From positions 434,001 to 498,000 of the forward strand of contig JADKGC010000004.1 in assembly GCA_016717205.1 (NCBI GenBank): a DNA stretch of 64,000 bases, given 5' to 3'. This stretch comes from Candidatus Flexifilum breve (GTDB lineage Bacteria; Chloroflexota; Anaerolineae; Aggregatilineales; Phototrophicaceae). The translations under genes were made by a program, and so were the position numbers. Below, in pieces: positions 1 through 7,808 of this stretch. Each line of letters starts with the position of its first letter. The stretch's first letter is position 1. The notes under the pieces were generated by a model. That model was not told the origin of the DNA, did no database searches, and saw only the letters and a list, made by a program, of their open reading frames with translations.

Positions 1-60
1 GCGATTTCCCCAACACGGCAACGCGCTGGGTGTTTGCGTAGCCTCACCCTGCTTACCTAA

Positions 61-160
61 CCTCTACCCCTCACCCCCAACCCCTCTCCCACGCAAGCGG
101 GGAGAAGGGGGAAATCTGTCTCCCCTCCCCGAATTCGGGGAGGGGCGGGGGTGGGGTCGG
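61..160. repeat. Composite GC-rich intergenic repeat, copy 1
   Basis: Noncoding. Two palindromic modules lie in tandem: a CCCCTCTCCCACGCAAGCGG-type hairpin, then a CTCCCC...GAATTC...GGGGAG hairpin followed by a G-rich GGGGGTGGGGT tail. The same pair recurs near 7676, 45171 and 48205, and single modules occur near 231, 5697 and 41680. Copies lie only between genes. I see no ORF, so I read it as a REP/MITE-like dispersed repeat. Apart from the repeats listed separately, nothing else is visible in bases 1-474. Confidence 0.75.
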
Positions 161-230
161 ATACGAGCGGCAGGTGCGCAGATTCGTTTCCACTCGGCTG
201 GTTTATCCCTAACCCACGTTACCTAACCTC

Positions 231-311
231 TACCCCTCACCCCAACCCCTCTCCCACGCAAGCGGGGGCGGAATCTGACCTTTTTCAACACCCTCATACC
301 TTGTCCTAATT
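231..311. repeat. Composite repeat, copy 2 (partial)
   Basis: The first hairpin module (CCCACGCAAGCGGGGG) is here joined directly to a tail reading GGAATCTGACCTTTTTCAAC and a short CACCCTCATA stretch. The same tail occurs near 41717 and, slightly changed, near 48290, where it follows the second module. This copy has therefore lost the middle module. Confidence 0.7.
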
Positions 312-329
312 CTTTCCAGAGGGAAAAGA

Positions 330-349
330 GGACGAGGCATGCCTCGTCC
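330..349. repeat. 20-bp perfect palindrome (family A)
   Basis: GGACGAGGCATGCCTCGTCC reads the same on both strands. Identical copies lie at 37661-37680, 48013-48032 and 48123-48142, with a one-pair variant at 37619-37638. Most copies are followed by CTAC, which suggests a larger conserved unit. No gene overlaps it. Confidence 0.85.
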
Positions 350-437
350 CTACGAGAAACCCCTTATTGGATACCCTCTTTATCGCGTCCGCTGCGACGG
401 ACAGCCAAAAGGCCGCTCCTACGAAATGCGGCTTTCG

Positions 438-459
438 CCCCTCTCCCTTGGGAGAGGGG
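438..459. terminator. Possible hairpin terminator after the nucleoside hydrolase
   Basis: A 10-bp C-rich/G-rich stem with a two-base loop begins about 15 bp beyond the leftward stop codon at 475. It has no run of T on the leftward strand and resembles the repeat modules nearby, so it may be a repeat copy that also stops transcription. Confidence 0.35.
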
Positions 460-474
460 ATTGAGGGGTGAGGC

Positions 475-1443
475 TTATTTGAGCGTCGAGTACAGCAGTT
501 CCTTCCAGCGCGGCACATCAATTGACCAGCACACGGTCACATTCTTCCCGTGTTCCTGCACACTGCGCCACACGTCGATGTTGCGCTCGTCCGTCGTCAC
601 ATCGTAGCGATCCACGACGGTCATGCCGCGCGTGAGCTCGCTTTGGGTCTCCACATCGACGAAATGCTTGCTCATATAGGTACAAATTGTCGGGTCGAGG
701 GCAATCGCCATCGCGACCGGATCGTACAACCCCAAGCCGAGATCATCCGATTGCTCGATGGTCGCTTTGTAGGCATGGCTGTTGCAGTCCATCGCGAAGC
801 GCGCCAGCGGCGTGCCAAACCCGCGGATCATCTCCATCTCTTCGGCGAGGATGTTGGCTTCGCCGCGTGCCACCTCCCAGCCGACCATCTCAATTGGCAG
901 GCCGGAATGGAAGGCGATGCGCGCCGCTTCCGGGTCGCACCAGATGTTGTATTCGGCGGCGGGCGTCACGTTGCCGGTCGTCCCTGCCGCGCCGCCCATG
1001 ACGATGCAGCGGCTGACCTTGCCGACGATATCCGGCGCTTGGCGCACAGCGAGCGCGACGTTGGTCAGCGGGCCGAGCGTCACCATGACGATGCCAGGAT
1101 TGGCGCGTACTGTATCGATGATCGCCTGCACGCCGTGTTTGGCTTCCGGCTGACGTTCCGGCGGGGGATAGAACTGGTTGCCCATGCCGTCTTCGCCGTG
1201 AAACCAGTGCGCATGTACGCGCGGACGCATGAGCGGACGATCTGCACCGATGTAAACGGGTACGTCGGCGCGTCCGCACATCTGCGCGGTGTAGAGCGCG
1301 TTGCGCGACCCCTGCGCTACGGGCATGTTGCCGTTGACAATCGTGATCGCTTCGACTTCCACGTCGGGCGCGCGCAGCGCCATGACCAGCGCAACGGCGT
1401 CATCCGAGGCGGTATCGGTGTCGATGATGAATTTGCGAACCAT
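475..1443 (-). CDS. Inosine-uridine preferring nucleoside hydrolase family protein
   Basis: 322 aa. Family members cleave the N-glycosidic bond of ribonucleosides to release base and ribose, usually in the cytoplasm for salvage. The N-terminal calcium-binding signature DTDTASDDAVAL is at residues 8-19. The family's TLGPLTNVA motif lies near residue 120 and is followed by VMGG. The ATG at 1443 is chosen because the diagnostic Asp cluster follows at once and GGAGAAA precedes it. The start overlaps the stop of the upstream VTT gene (TAATG), so the two are translationally coupled. Substrate preference cannot be read from sequence. Confidence 0.9.
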   Translation of the reverse strand: MVRKFIIDTDTASDDAVALVMALRAPDVEVEAITIVNGNMPVAQGSRNALYTAQMCGRADVPVYIGADRPLMRPRVHAHWFHGEDGMGNQFYPPPERQPEAKHGVQAIIDTVRANPGIVMVTLGPLTNVALAVRQAPDIVGKVSRCIVMGGAAGTTGNVTPAAEYNIWCDPEAARIAFHSGLPIEMVGWEVARGEANILAEEMEMIRGFGTPLARFAMDCNSHAYKATIEQSDDLGLGLYDPVAMAIALDPTICTYMSKHFVDVETQSELTRGMTVVDRYDVTTDERNIDVWRSVQEHGKNVTVCWSIDVPRWKELLYSTLK

Positions 1444-2129
1444 TAAGCACTTTTCTCCAGTTTGAGCAAGCGGCGAAGCTGTTTTTGGAACAGGAGCGGC
1501 ACGGCGCACGCGACCGCCACGACCGCATAGATGATCAGGTTGTTTTCGCCTGTCAGCGCCGTGCCGAAGGCAACCGCCGCGAACGTCGGGATCGCGCCGA
1601 CCACTACGGAGACGATCACATACGTGCGGAAGCGCAGCTTGGAGAAGCCAACCGCGTAACTGATGAAATCGTACACCGGAAACAGGAATAAGCGCGCGTA
1701 GCTCAGCGTCTTCCAGTCGACAATCTGCCCCATGAAATCTTCAACTTTGCGCAGACCGTCGTCACCGCCGACCATTCGGCGCACAACGCGCTGTCCGTAG
1801 CGGCGCGACAACCAGAAGCTGATGCTCCCGCCGAGCACTTCGCCGATCAGCGTGTAGAGTGTGCCTTCCCACAGGCCAAACAGGATGCCGGAGCCGACCT
1901 GAATCGGACCGCTGGAGAGGGGCGCGAACACGTAGGTCGCCGCCTTGATGCCGATATAGACCAGCGGCGCGAACACGCCCGCGCTCTGAATTGCCTCGCG
2001 AATAGTGTCCACGCCGATGGCCTGCAGGGCCACGATCAATCCGCCAGTGACAATGGCGAACAGCAGCGCGCCACCGATCAACGGCAGCAGCGAACGCCGG
2101 CGGGCAGTTGGTTCTGTCTGTGAGGTCAT
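1443..2129 (-). CDS. VTT-domain (TVP38/TMEM64, DedA-like) membrane protein
   Basis: 228 aa integral membrane protein with an N-terminal TM segment (about residues 15-37), a central VTT domain and a basic C-terminus (QLRRLLKLEK). The conserved glycine-rich part, GPIQVGSGILFGLWEGTLYTL followed by GEVLGGSISFWLSRRYG, is characteristic of the SNARE-associated/VTT family. Some family members act as lipid scramblases or in membrane homeostasis. It is the first gene of a two-gene leftward pair and overlaps the nucleoside hydrolase start by one base. No functional link between the two is evident. Confidence 0.85.
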   Translation of the reverse strand: MTSQTEPTARRRSLLPLIGGALLFAIVTGGLIVALQAIGVDTIREAIQSAGVFAPLVYIGIKAATYVFAPLSSGPIQVGSGILFGLWEGTLYTLIGEVLGGSISFWLSRRYGQRVVRRMVGGDDGLRKVEDFMGQIVDWKTLSYARLFLFPVYDFISYAVGFSKLRFRTYVIVSVVVGAIPTFAAVAFGTALTGENNLIIYAVVAVACAVPLLFQKQLRRLLKLEKSA

Positions 2130-2196
2130 GGGTCTCCCACGCGTACCTGAATCACGGATGACAACACACAGTACGCATGGGAGTCACGCCGGGTTG

Positions 2197-2730
2197 CTAG
2201 AACGTGAACTGCGGGTTTTTGAACGGAATGAGCGCGAGGATCACCGCGGGGACATAGTACGCCGTCCGGTCGATCACGTCACCCGTCAGTAAGCCGACCG
2301 AACCGTTCTGCTGCTTGGAATTGGAGCGCCCAAACACGACATCGTCGGCGTCGCCGAGTTCCATGCCGCCGCGCACGAGACTAGCGGTCTCTTCGGGCAG
2401 ATAGTAAGCGGCGGTGCGCGCCTTGCCGACGTGCCCCTGCGCGCCGATCACGCAGACCCACGCGAATGATTGCAGCGCGCCGCTGTGCGTGTCGACGCCG
2501 CCTTCGATGCCCACCCAGTAGTCGGCGTTGGGGGAGTGTTGGCGCGCGTTCTCCGCGCGGGTCGTCGCGCCGAACAGCGTTTCGTCATCGGACATCGGCT
2601 GATGACTCACGCCGGAGGGTACATTGACGCCGCTGGCGGTATAGGTCGCATGGGGGAACATGCGCTGAAAACCGGCCAGCGCCGCCGCAATTTTGACAGG
2701 GTTAGTCGAAGCGACGATAATAAGCGACAT
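2197..2730 (-). CDS. yjjX: Inosine/xanthosine triphosphatase (YjjX/NTPase family)
   Basis: 177 aa. The protein opens with IIVASTNPVKIAA, the substrate-binding N-terminus of the YjjX/DUF84 family, which hydrolyses non-canonical ITP/XTP to monophosphates plus pyrophosphate and so cleans the nucleotide pool. Other family landmarks are QPMSDDETLFGATTRAENA, the acidic WVGIEGGV motif and GSVGLLTGDVIDR near the C-terminus. Length is normal. The ATG at 2730 is preferred over an in-frame start at 2748 because homology begins immediately after it. It is divergent from the gene at 2769. Confidence 0.88.
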   Translation of the reverse strand: MSLIIVASTNPVKIAAALAGFQRMFPHATYTASGVNVPSGVSHQPMSDDETLFGATTRAENARQHSPNADYWVGIEGGVDTHSGALQSFAWVCVIGAQGHVGKARTAAYYLPEETASLVRGGMELGDADDVVFGRSNSKQQNGSVGLLTGDVIDRTAYYVPAVILALIPFKNPQFTF

Positions 2731-2768
2731 GCTTGCTCCACATTTCACAATTCATCGGAGAGAGGTCA

Positions 2769-3281
2769 ATGGCAGAATTCAAGGCACTAAATCCGAAAGC
2801 GACCGTCATCGGACAAGCGATCATGGGCGTGAGCATGGCGTTGGGTGAACGCGCCGTGCCCATTCTACAGAAATACGGGCTGGGCACCATCGATCCAGCA
2901 GCGTGGTACCCCCAACAAGCGTGGCTCGACGTCCTCCGCGAGGTCGACCAGGGGGATATGTTTGATCTGGTCGCCATCGGCAAGCAGGTGTCCAGCCTCG
3001 TCCCGCTGCCGGGCGAGATCAATTCCGTCGAATCGGCGCTGCTCATGCTGACCAAAACCTACGATCACAATAATCGAAACTGCCCCGGAACATCATCGGC
3101 TACGCTCACCGGCGAACGCCAGATCCAGATTGACATCTGCGATCCCTATCCGCGTAACATGGTGTACGGGGTCATTTATGGCTTCGCGGCGCGCTTCGAA
3201 CCGCAGGCGATTGTGCGCTATCTCAACAATGTGCCTCCCCCCAGCGCGAGCGACTGCTGCACATACATTGTGACTTGGTAA
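2769..3281 (+). CDS. Hypothetical protein, 170 aa
   Basis: I do not recognise the family. The protein is soluble, with no signal peptide or TM segment. Features are a helical N-terminal half (FKALNPKATVIGQAI...), a YPQQAWLD segment near residue 47, and a Cys-containing C-terminal half with DICDPYPRNMVYGVIYGF. The start is supported by GGAGAGAGG about 6 bases upstream. It is divergently transcribed from yjjX with only about 38 bp between the starts and convergent with the CPBP gene downstream. Confidence 0.65.
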   Translation: MAEFKALNPKATVIGQAIMGVSMALGERAVPILQKYGLGTIDPAAWYPQQAWLDVLREVDQGDMFDLVAIGKQVSSLVPLPGEINSVESALLMLTKTYDHNNRNCPGTSSATLTGERQIQIDICDPYPRNMVYGVIYGFAARFEPQAIVRYLNNVPPPSASDCCTYIVTW

Positions 3282-3311
3282 GTTGTACCCGGCTAGTTCG
3301 CGGTGGAGCAT

Positions 3312-4037
3312 TCAACCAGAGACCACCAGCAGCAGTTTGAGCACCGCGAACAAGCCAAACGCCGCGTGCGCCATGACCGCTGCGCGGGTTGACCCCGTGG
3401 CGGCGCGCACCGCGCTGATCACCAACCCGGCGATCAACGGTTGAAGCAGGCTGTACCATAGGCCGACGGCGGGCGCGGCGTTGTTCGAAATAGGATACGC
3501 CAGCAAGTGAAACAGCGCATAGAGCAGCGCGCTGATCACGAGGCCGCCCCACGGATTGAAGAGGTTGCGCACGACCGGAAAGGCCACACCGCGGAACACC
3601 AGTTCCTCGGCGACGGGCTGCGCGATCAGCATGAAGACGATGGCGAACACCCATTCCCCGATGCCCATGACGCGGAGGTTGACGAGTTCGGCGGCGGGTA
3701 GCACCACGCCCGTGATCGCCAAGCCGAGCAGGTCAGTCGCGACGGCTGCGCCAAACGCGATGAACAGGATGAGCGGAAGCGGCGTGCTCGGCGGTTTCAG
3801 CCGCAGCCACTCCCGGTCACGGCGGCGCGTTTGCCACACCAAGCCGATGATCAAGACCATGCTGACCGTCCACCCGGCGATGTCGCGGTAACTGGCGGTT
3901 TCGCCAAAGATGGAAAAGCCAAAGAACGTCCCGACGATGATCGCGATGAAAGCGGCGACCAGCGTCAAAATGACTGCGCCTACCGACCACGGCGGGGCAG
4001 GTTCAAGCTGGGCAATGCGTTTGAGGAGGGTTGTCAT
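3312..4037 (-). CDS. CPBP family intramembrane glutamic endopeptidase
   Basis: 241 aa, several TM helices. The CPBP/Abi catalytic motifs are present: EELVFRG (EExxxR) near residue 140 and the histidine motif ALFHLLAY about 35 residues later, with MAHAAFGLF near the C-terminus. Bacterial relatives process membrane proteins or prenylated peptides, and some modify bacteriocin immunity. The ATG at 4037 is favoured over a GTG at 4052. This is the first of three CPBP genes in the window (also 35306 and 51937); the three are not close duplicates. Confidence 0.87.
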   Translation of the reverse strand: MTTLLKRIAQLEPAPPWSVGAVILTLVAAFIAIIVGTFFGFSIFGETASYRDIAGWTVSMVLIIGLVWQTRRRDREWLRLKPPSTPLPLILFIAFGAAVATDLLGLAITGVVLPAAELVNLRVMGIGEWVFAIVFMLIAQPVAEELVFRGVAFPVVRNLFNPWGGLVISALLYALFHLLAYPISNNAAPAVGLWYSLLQPLIAGLVISAVRAATGSTRAAVMAHAAFGLFAVLKLLLVVSG

Positions 4038-4052
4038 CTGTGTACCTACCAC

Positions 4053-4076
4053 AAAAGGACGCGCAGAGGCGCGTCC
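4053..4076 (-). terminator. Rho-independent terminator, leftward
   Basis: An 8-bp GC stem (GGACGCGC/GCGCGTCC, loop AGAG) is followed on the leftward strand by TTTT. It would stop transcripts coming from the GNAT gene at 4393 before they reach the CPBP gene. Confidence 0.7.
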
Positions 4077-4151
4077 GCGTAATTACTCACTGATGTACGC
4101 GATCAAGGTGGCGTCCTAATAGCGCAAACTTGCCTTGATGTCAGAGATTTT

Positions 4152-4350
4152 TGTCGGGACGAGGCATGCCGGTAGTTCCGCAGAACCGCGTGATGTCTGT
4201 TTGGGGGCAGCGGACGCAATGAATTGCGTCCCTACACAAAGACAATCTTCTCGTAGGGACGCGATTTATCGCGTCCGCAAAATCCCAAAACTGACCTGTA
4301 ACCCATTTGCACGGTTTTGTACGCACTTACCGGCATGCCTCGTCCCGACA
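4152..4350. repeat. MITE-like element with 23-bp perfect terminal inverted repeats
   Basis: Bases 4152-4174 and 4328-4350 are exact reverse complements, starting TGTCGGGACGAGGCATGC and ending CCGGTA. The roughly 150-bp interior holds two smaller palindromes of the GGACGCAAT...ATTGCGTCC and GGACGCGATTTATCGCGTCC type, and no ORF. The ends contain half of the family A palindrome. It accounts for most of the 355-bp gene-free stretch between 4038 and 4392, with the terminator at 4053-4076. A non-autonomous mobile element is the simplest reading. Confidence 0.7.
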
Positions 4351-4392
4351 GAGAATGCGCTAATTAGTCACCGTCTAGATCGCGTCCTGAAA

Positions 4393-4923
4393 TCACCTAG
4401 CTTGGCTTTTACCCGGTTTATCCAGCAGCAGCGCCATCATGACCATATCGATGGGGACGCCGCCGCGATAATACTTGCGCTGCTTGACGCCTTCACGCTC
4501 GAAGCCAAATTTCTCGTACACGTGGATCGCACGGGCATTCCCGGCGAACACTTCCAGTTCGACACGCTCGACGACGGAGCTGGCCTGCGCCCACGCGACC
4601 GCGTGCCGCAGCAGCGTGCTGCCCACGCCTTGATCGCGGTAGTCTGTGGCGACATATACGCCGAGATCGGTCGTGTGCGCGTCCGCAGCCAGCGATCCAC
4701 CGCGGCAGCTCAACGCGCCGACGACACCGTCCGCTTCGGCCACGAGAAATAAGCCGTTCGGTGACGCATTATACTCGATGATCAGGTCGCGAATGGTGCT
4801 GGTCACCGGGTTGAATTCGCCGGGCGCGTAGGGCGTATCGACCGGGGGCTGCTCGGCGAGAATGCCCTTGATCAGCATGATATAACCGCGGGCGTCGGCG
4901 GCGCTGGCCTCACGCACGATCAT
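4393..4923 (-). CDS. GNAT family N-acetyltransferase
   Basis: 176 aa. GNAT fold: the acetyl-CoA binding motif A reads VYVATDYRDQGVGSTLLRHAVAWA (about residues 90-113), followed by VERVELEVFAGNARAIHVYEKFGFEREGVKQRKYY, the typical C-terminal half of RimI-like enzymes. The acceptor substrate is unknown. The ATG at 4923 overlaps the stop of the upstream decarboxylase-like gene by four bases, implying coupled translation. Confidence 0.85.
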   Translation of the reverse strand: MIVREASAADARGYIMLIKGILAEQPPVDTPYAPGEFNPVTSTIRDLIIEYNASPNGLFLVAEADGVVGALSCRGGSLAADAHTTDLGVYVATDYRDQGVGSTLLRHAVAWAQASSVVERVELEVFAGNARAIHVYEKFGFEREGVKQRKYYRGGVPIDMVMMALLLDKPGKSQAR

Positions 4924-5585
4924 GACTGGATCTTGGGTACGCCGAAGGTCAGCCGGAAGCCCCACACCTTGACTGCGCCGATGGGCGTTTGTCCGCTCAC
5001 GTCGGGGAACAGATCGCCGTTGATGTGCAGACCTTCGACATCCATCAAGCCGAGCCGCCCACCGCCCCAGAACTTGGTGTTGAACTGCTGACCTTCCCAC
5101 CATTGCACGATCTGGAGCGGGAACAGACGATTATTCGGGAGCGGCATTTTGAGCAGGCCGGGGCGCACGTTGAACTGGGCAATCGGGTCGCCGTTGATGG
5201 CCTCGGTGGTGAGTGTCTCCAGACCTTCGTCGTCTATGCCGACGTTGAAGCTGGCGCGCTCCTTGGGGATGCCCCAATTGGCGCGGCCGCTCATCACGCT
5301 GGAATAGGTCGAGACGAAGATGCGCGTGATCGAAAAGCGCGCCTTTTTGCCATCGTCAAAGCGACCGGGGATGAACAGCAGTTCGCCGTAGCCGCCGACT
5401 GGCGAGTCTTTGTAATTCACGAACGCGACCGCGCCCGTCCCGCCGCGAAACCGATCATGCAGTTCGGGCGGCGTCCACTGGAGGGCAAAGTCGCGCTCGA
5501 AGCGGTAAAAAATCACATAACCATCCCCGCGGAGCTGCCACGGAGGCCGAACAACCAAGTCAGACAAGCCAACGCCTTTCGTCAA
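4920..5585 (-). CDS. Acetoacetate decarboxylase-like (ADC superfamily) protein
   Basis: 221 aa. The ADC fold is suggested by YRFERDFAL near the N-terminus, VAFVNYKDSPVGGYGELLFIPG (about residues 53-74) and the ARFSITRIFVSTYSSVMSGRANWGIPKERASF segment; these resemble ADC-domain enzymes that bind small keto acids. I cannot place the Schiff-base lysine securely, so catalysis is not assured. The start appears to be TTG at 5585; an ATG at 5589 is out of frame and no strong ribosome-binding site is visible, leaving the start uncertain. It is coupled to the GNAT gene. Confidence 0.7.
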   Translation of the reverse strand: MTKGVGLSDLVVRPPWQLRGDGYVIFYRFERDFALQWTPPELHDRFRGGTGAVAFVNYKDSPVGGYGELLFIPGRFDDGKKARFSITRIFVSTYSSVMSGRANWGIPKERASFNVGIDDEGLETLTTEAINGDPIAQFNVRPGLLKMPLPNNRLFPLQIVQWWEGQQFNTKFWGGGRLGLMDVEGLHINGDLFPDVSGQTPIGAVKVWGFRLTFGVPKIQS

Positions 5586-5696
5586 CCATGTATTACGTTA
5601 GAGCCTGCGCCAAACAGACACGTAGATCTGTATCAATTTACCCATTCCCTTGGTCATCTCCCATACACGTCTGGAGATGGGCGCTGCGCCTCTGCT

Positions 5697-5740
5697 GGCT
5701 CCCCTCCCTGAATTCGGGGAGGGGTCGGGGGTGGGGTTGT
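5697..5740. repeat. Composite repeat, second module
   Basis: CTCCCCTCCCTGAATTCGGG hairpin plus GGGGGTGGGGT tail, immediately after the permease stop codon. It separates the sugar permeases from the downstream decarboxylase-like gene and could act as a transcription barrier or a 3'-end stabiliser. Confidence 0.7.
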
Positions 5741-5741
5741 G

Positions 5742-6605
5742 TCAGCCCTTCACGCCCGTCATCGACACGCCTTCGATGAAATAGCGCTGCAATACCACGA
5801 ACAGAATTAGCATGGGGACGGTCGCGAGGAACGACCCCATCATCAGCAGATTCCACGGCGTGCTGCGTTCGCCTTGCAGCAGCGCGATGCCGATCGTTAC
5901 CACGCGCGTCGACGGATCGTTCGCGACGACCAGCGGGAACAGAAAATCGTTCCACGCCGCCTGTACGGTGATCACGGCGAAGGCGACCAGCGCCGCGCGC
6001 GATAAGGGCAAGACGATATAGTACAGCACTTGCAGCGGATTTGCGCCGTCGATCATGGCGGATTCTTCCAATTCGACCGGAATCTGCATGAACGCCTGCC
6101 GCAGCAGGAACATGGCGAACGCGCTGAACGCGCCGGGGATGATCAGCGCGCGGAAGCTGTTCAGCCAGTCGAGCTGGCGCAGGAGTAGATATTCGGGGAT
6201 CAGAATCGCCTGAAATGGGATCATCAGCAGGCCGAGTGACAACGCGAACACGATGTTCTTTCCCGGAAACTTAAAGCGGGCGAAGCCATACGCGGCCAGC
6301 GAGCAGGTGATCAACTGGCCGACGGTGCGCGCCGCCGTCACGAAGGCGGAATGCAGCATGTACCGGTGAAAGTCCGGCGAACGGTCGAACAGGGCGGTGA
6401 GGTTCTCGACGCACTGCGGGTTGTCGGGGATGAAGCGGATCGGCAGGAGATTCAGCTCGGTCGGCGGCTTGCACGCGGTCGAAAACATCCACACGAAGGG
6501 CAGAATCATCACCACCGCGCCGATGATCAGGATGGCGTAGGACAGCACTTGCAGCGGCAGCGCAACATCGGGCGCTTGATCGTGGTATTGGCGATAAATC
6601 GACAT
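5742..6605 (-). CDS. Carbohydrate ABC transporter permease, MalG type
   Basis: 287 aa, six TM helices expected. The cytoplasmic EAA loop that docks the ATPase reads ELEESAMIDGANPLQVLYYIVLPLSRAAL (about residues 179-207), and the C-terminus QRYFIEGVSMTGVKG is typical of the CUT1 family. It pairs with the MalF-type gene 6 bp upstream and the binding protein at 7809. No ATPase gene is present, which is common because CUT1 systems often share one MsmK/UgpC-like ATPase. The sugar is unknown. Confidence 0.92.
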   Translation of the reverse strand: MSIYRQYHDQAPDVALPLQVLSYAILIIGAVVMILPFVWMFSTACKPPTELNLLPIRFIPDNPQCVENLTALFDRSPDFHRYMLHSAFVTAARTVGQLITCSLAAYGFARFKFPGKNIVFALSLGLLMIPFQAILIPEYLLLRQLDWLNSFRALIIPGAFSAFAMFLLRQAFMQIPVELEESAMIDGANPLQVLYYIVLPLSRAALVAFAVITVQAAWNDFLFPLVVANDPSTRVVTIGIALLQGERSTPWNLLMMGSFLATVPMLILFVVLQRYFIEGVSMTGVKG

Positions 6606-6611
6606 GCTGCC

Positions 6612-7529
6612 TTAGTCCCCCGATTCGTAATAGACCAGCCGCCGCTGCAAGCCGAACTGCGCTACCGTGAACGCCAGTGTGAGCAGGAACAGCACGAGCG
6701 CAATCGCCGAGGCGTAACCGAATTCTGAGCCGACAAACGCGCGGTCGTACAGGAAGTAGGTGAGCGTCGTCGCGCTGCCGCCGACCCCGCCGCGGGTCGT
6801 GCGCGAGGTCATCACGTATACCTGATCAAAGATCTGGAAAGCGTTGATCACCGAGAGCACGGTCACGAGGAACGAGGTCGGCGAGAGCATCGGGATGGTG
6901 ATGTGGAAGAACTTCTGCCAGCGATTCGCGCCATCGATGGTGGCCGCTTCGTAGAGAATGCGCGGGATTGACTGTAAGCCCGCGAGGAATAGCACCATGT
7001 CGAAGCCGAGCCGCTGCCAGATGGTCACCACGGCGATCGGGATGAGCACGAGATCGGGACGCGTCAGCCAGTTGGTATCGCGCCCGCCGAAGATCGCCAG
7101 CGCATTGCCGACCAAGCCGTAGCGCGGTTGGAAAATCCACGTCCAGACAATCGAGGCGGCGACGGTCGAGGTGACGACGGGCAAGAAGTACAGCGTGCGG
7201 AAGAATCCGCGCCCGCGCAGCTTCTGGTTGAGCAGGAGCGCCAGCCCCATCGCCAGCAGGATGCCCGTCGGCACGACGAACACCAGCAGTTTGAGCGTAT
7301 TGCCGAGCGCTTGCCAGAAATCCGGGTCTTGGAAGAGGCGTTCAAAGTTTTGCAGGCCGACCGGGATGGGCGGACGCAGCGCGTTCCATTCTTGAAGCGA
7401 TGTCAGGAACGCCATAAGGACGGGGATGCCGAAGAAGAAGGCCAGCCCGAGAATGTTCGGAGCGACCAGCGCGATCCCCCAGTAGGCGCGGCGGCGCGCC
7501 AGCGGAGTTTTGCCAAAGACATTCATCAT
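6612..7529 (-). CDS. Carbohydrate ABC transporter permease, MalF type
   Basis: 305 aa. The N-terminal TM segment (IALVAPNILGLAFFFGIPVLMAFLTSLQEWN) and the EAA loop (ILYEAATIDGANRWQKFFHITIPMLSPT) mark a CUT1 family permease. Two consecutive ATG codons lie at 7529 and 7526; the upstream one is used here. It partners with the MalG-type gene downstream, six bases away. Confidence 0.92.
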   Translation of the reverse strand: MMNVFGKTPLARRRAYWGIALVAPNILGLAFFFGIPVLMAFLTSLQEWNALRPPIPVGLQNFERLFQDPDFWQALGNTLKLLVFVVPTGILLAMGLALLLNQKLRGRGFFRTLYFLPVVTSTVAASIVWTWIFQPRYGLVGNALAIFGGRDTNWLTRPDLVLIPIAVVTIWQRLGFDMVLFLAGLQSIPRILYEAATIDGANRWQKFFHITIPMLSPTSFLVTVLSVINAFQIFDQVYVMTSRTTRGGVGGSATTLTYFLYDRAFVGSEFGYASAIALVLFLLTLAFTVAQFGLQRRLVYYESGD

Positions 7530-7675
7530 GTTGGTGCGTTACCTCACCCTCAAGGCTGGACCACGACGGCTTCAAGGGTTGCAGTTGGGAAATGGGTGTC
7601 GGGGTACGGTTTGGGCGTACCCCGACCAAGGGAATTGCTGACTAACGACAGTTAGGGATAAGCCTCATTTGCGCG

Positions 7676-7782
7676 TCCCCTCACCCCCAATCCCTCTCCC
7701 ACGCAAGCGGGGAGAGGGGAGGCGAACAGCGCGTTGGCTGTCTCCCCTCCCTGAATTCGGGGAGGGGCCGGGGTGGGGTCAG
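7676..7782. repeat. Composite repeat, full copy inside the sugar ABC operon
   Basis: Both modules are present: CCCACGCAAGCGGGGAGAGG, a spacer that includes GCGAACAGCGCGTTGGCTG, then the GAATTC-centred hairpin and GGGGTGGGGT tail. It lies between the binding-protein gene and the permeases, where stable hairpins could lower permease expression relative to the binding protein. The remaining bases of the 7530-7808 gap show no ORF. Confidence 0.75.
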
Positions 7783-7808
7783 AGAAGCGTATCCATAACT
7801 CACGTTAA

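Noticed and set aside
61..470. CRISPR array
   Set aside because: Repeats are few, unevenly spaced, of mixed type and self-palindromic; there are no uniform spacers and no cas genes.
550..1446. 298-aa open frame opposite the nucleoside hydrolase
   Set aside because: It is antisense to a gene with clear motifs; its protein is rich in Arg and His with no domain, as expected from GC-rich shadow frames.
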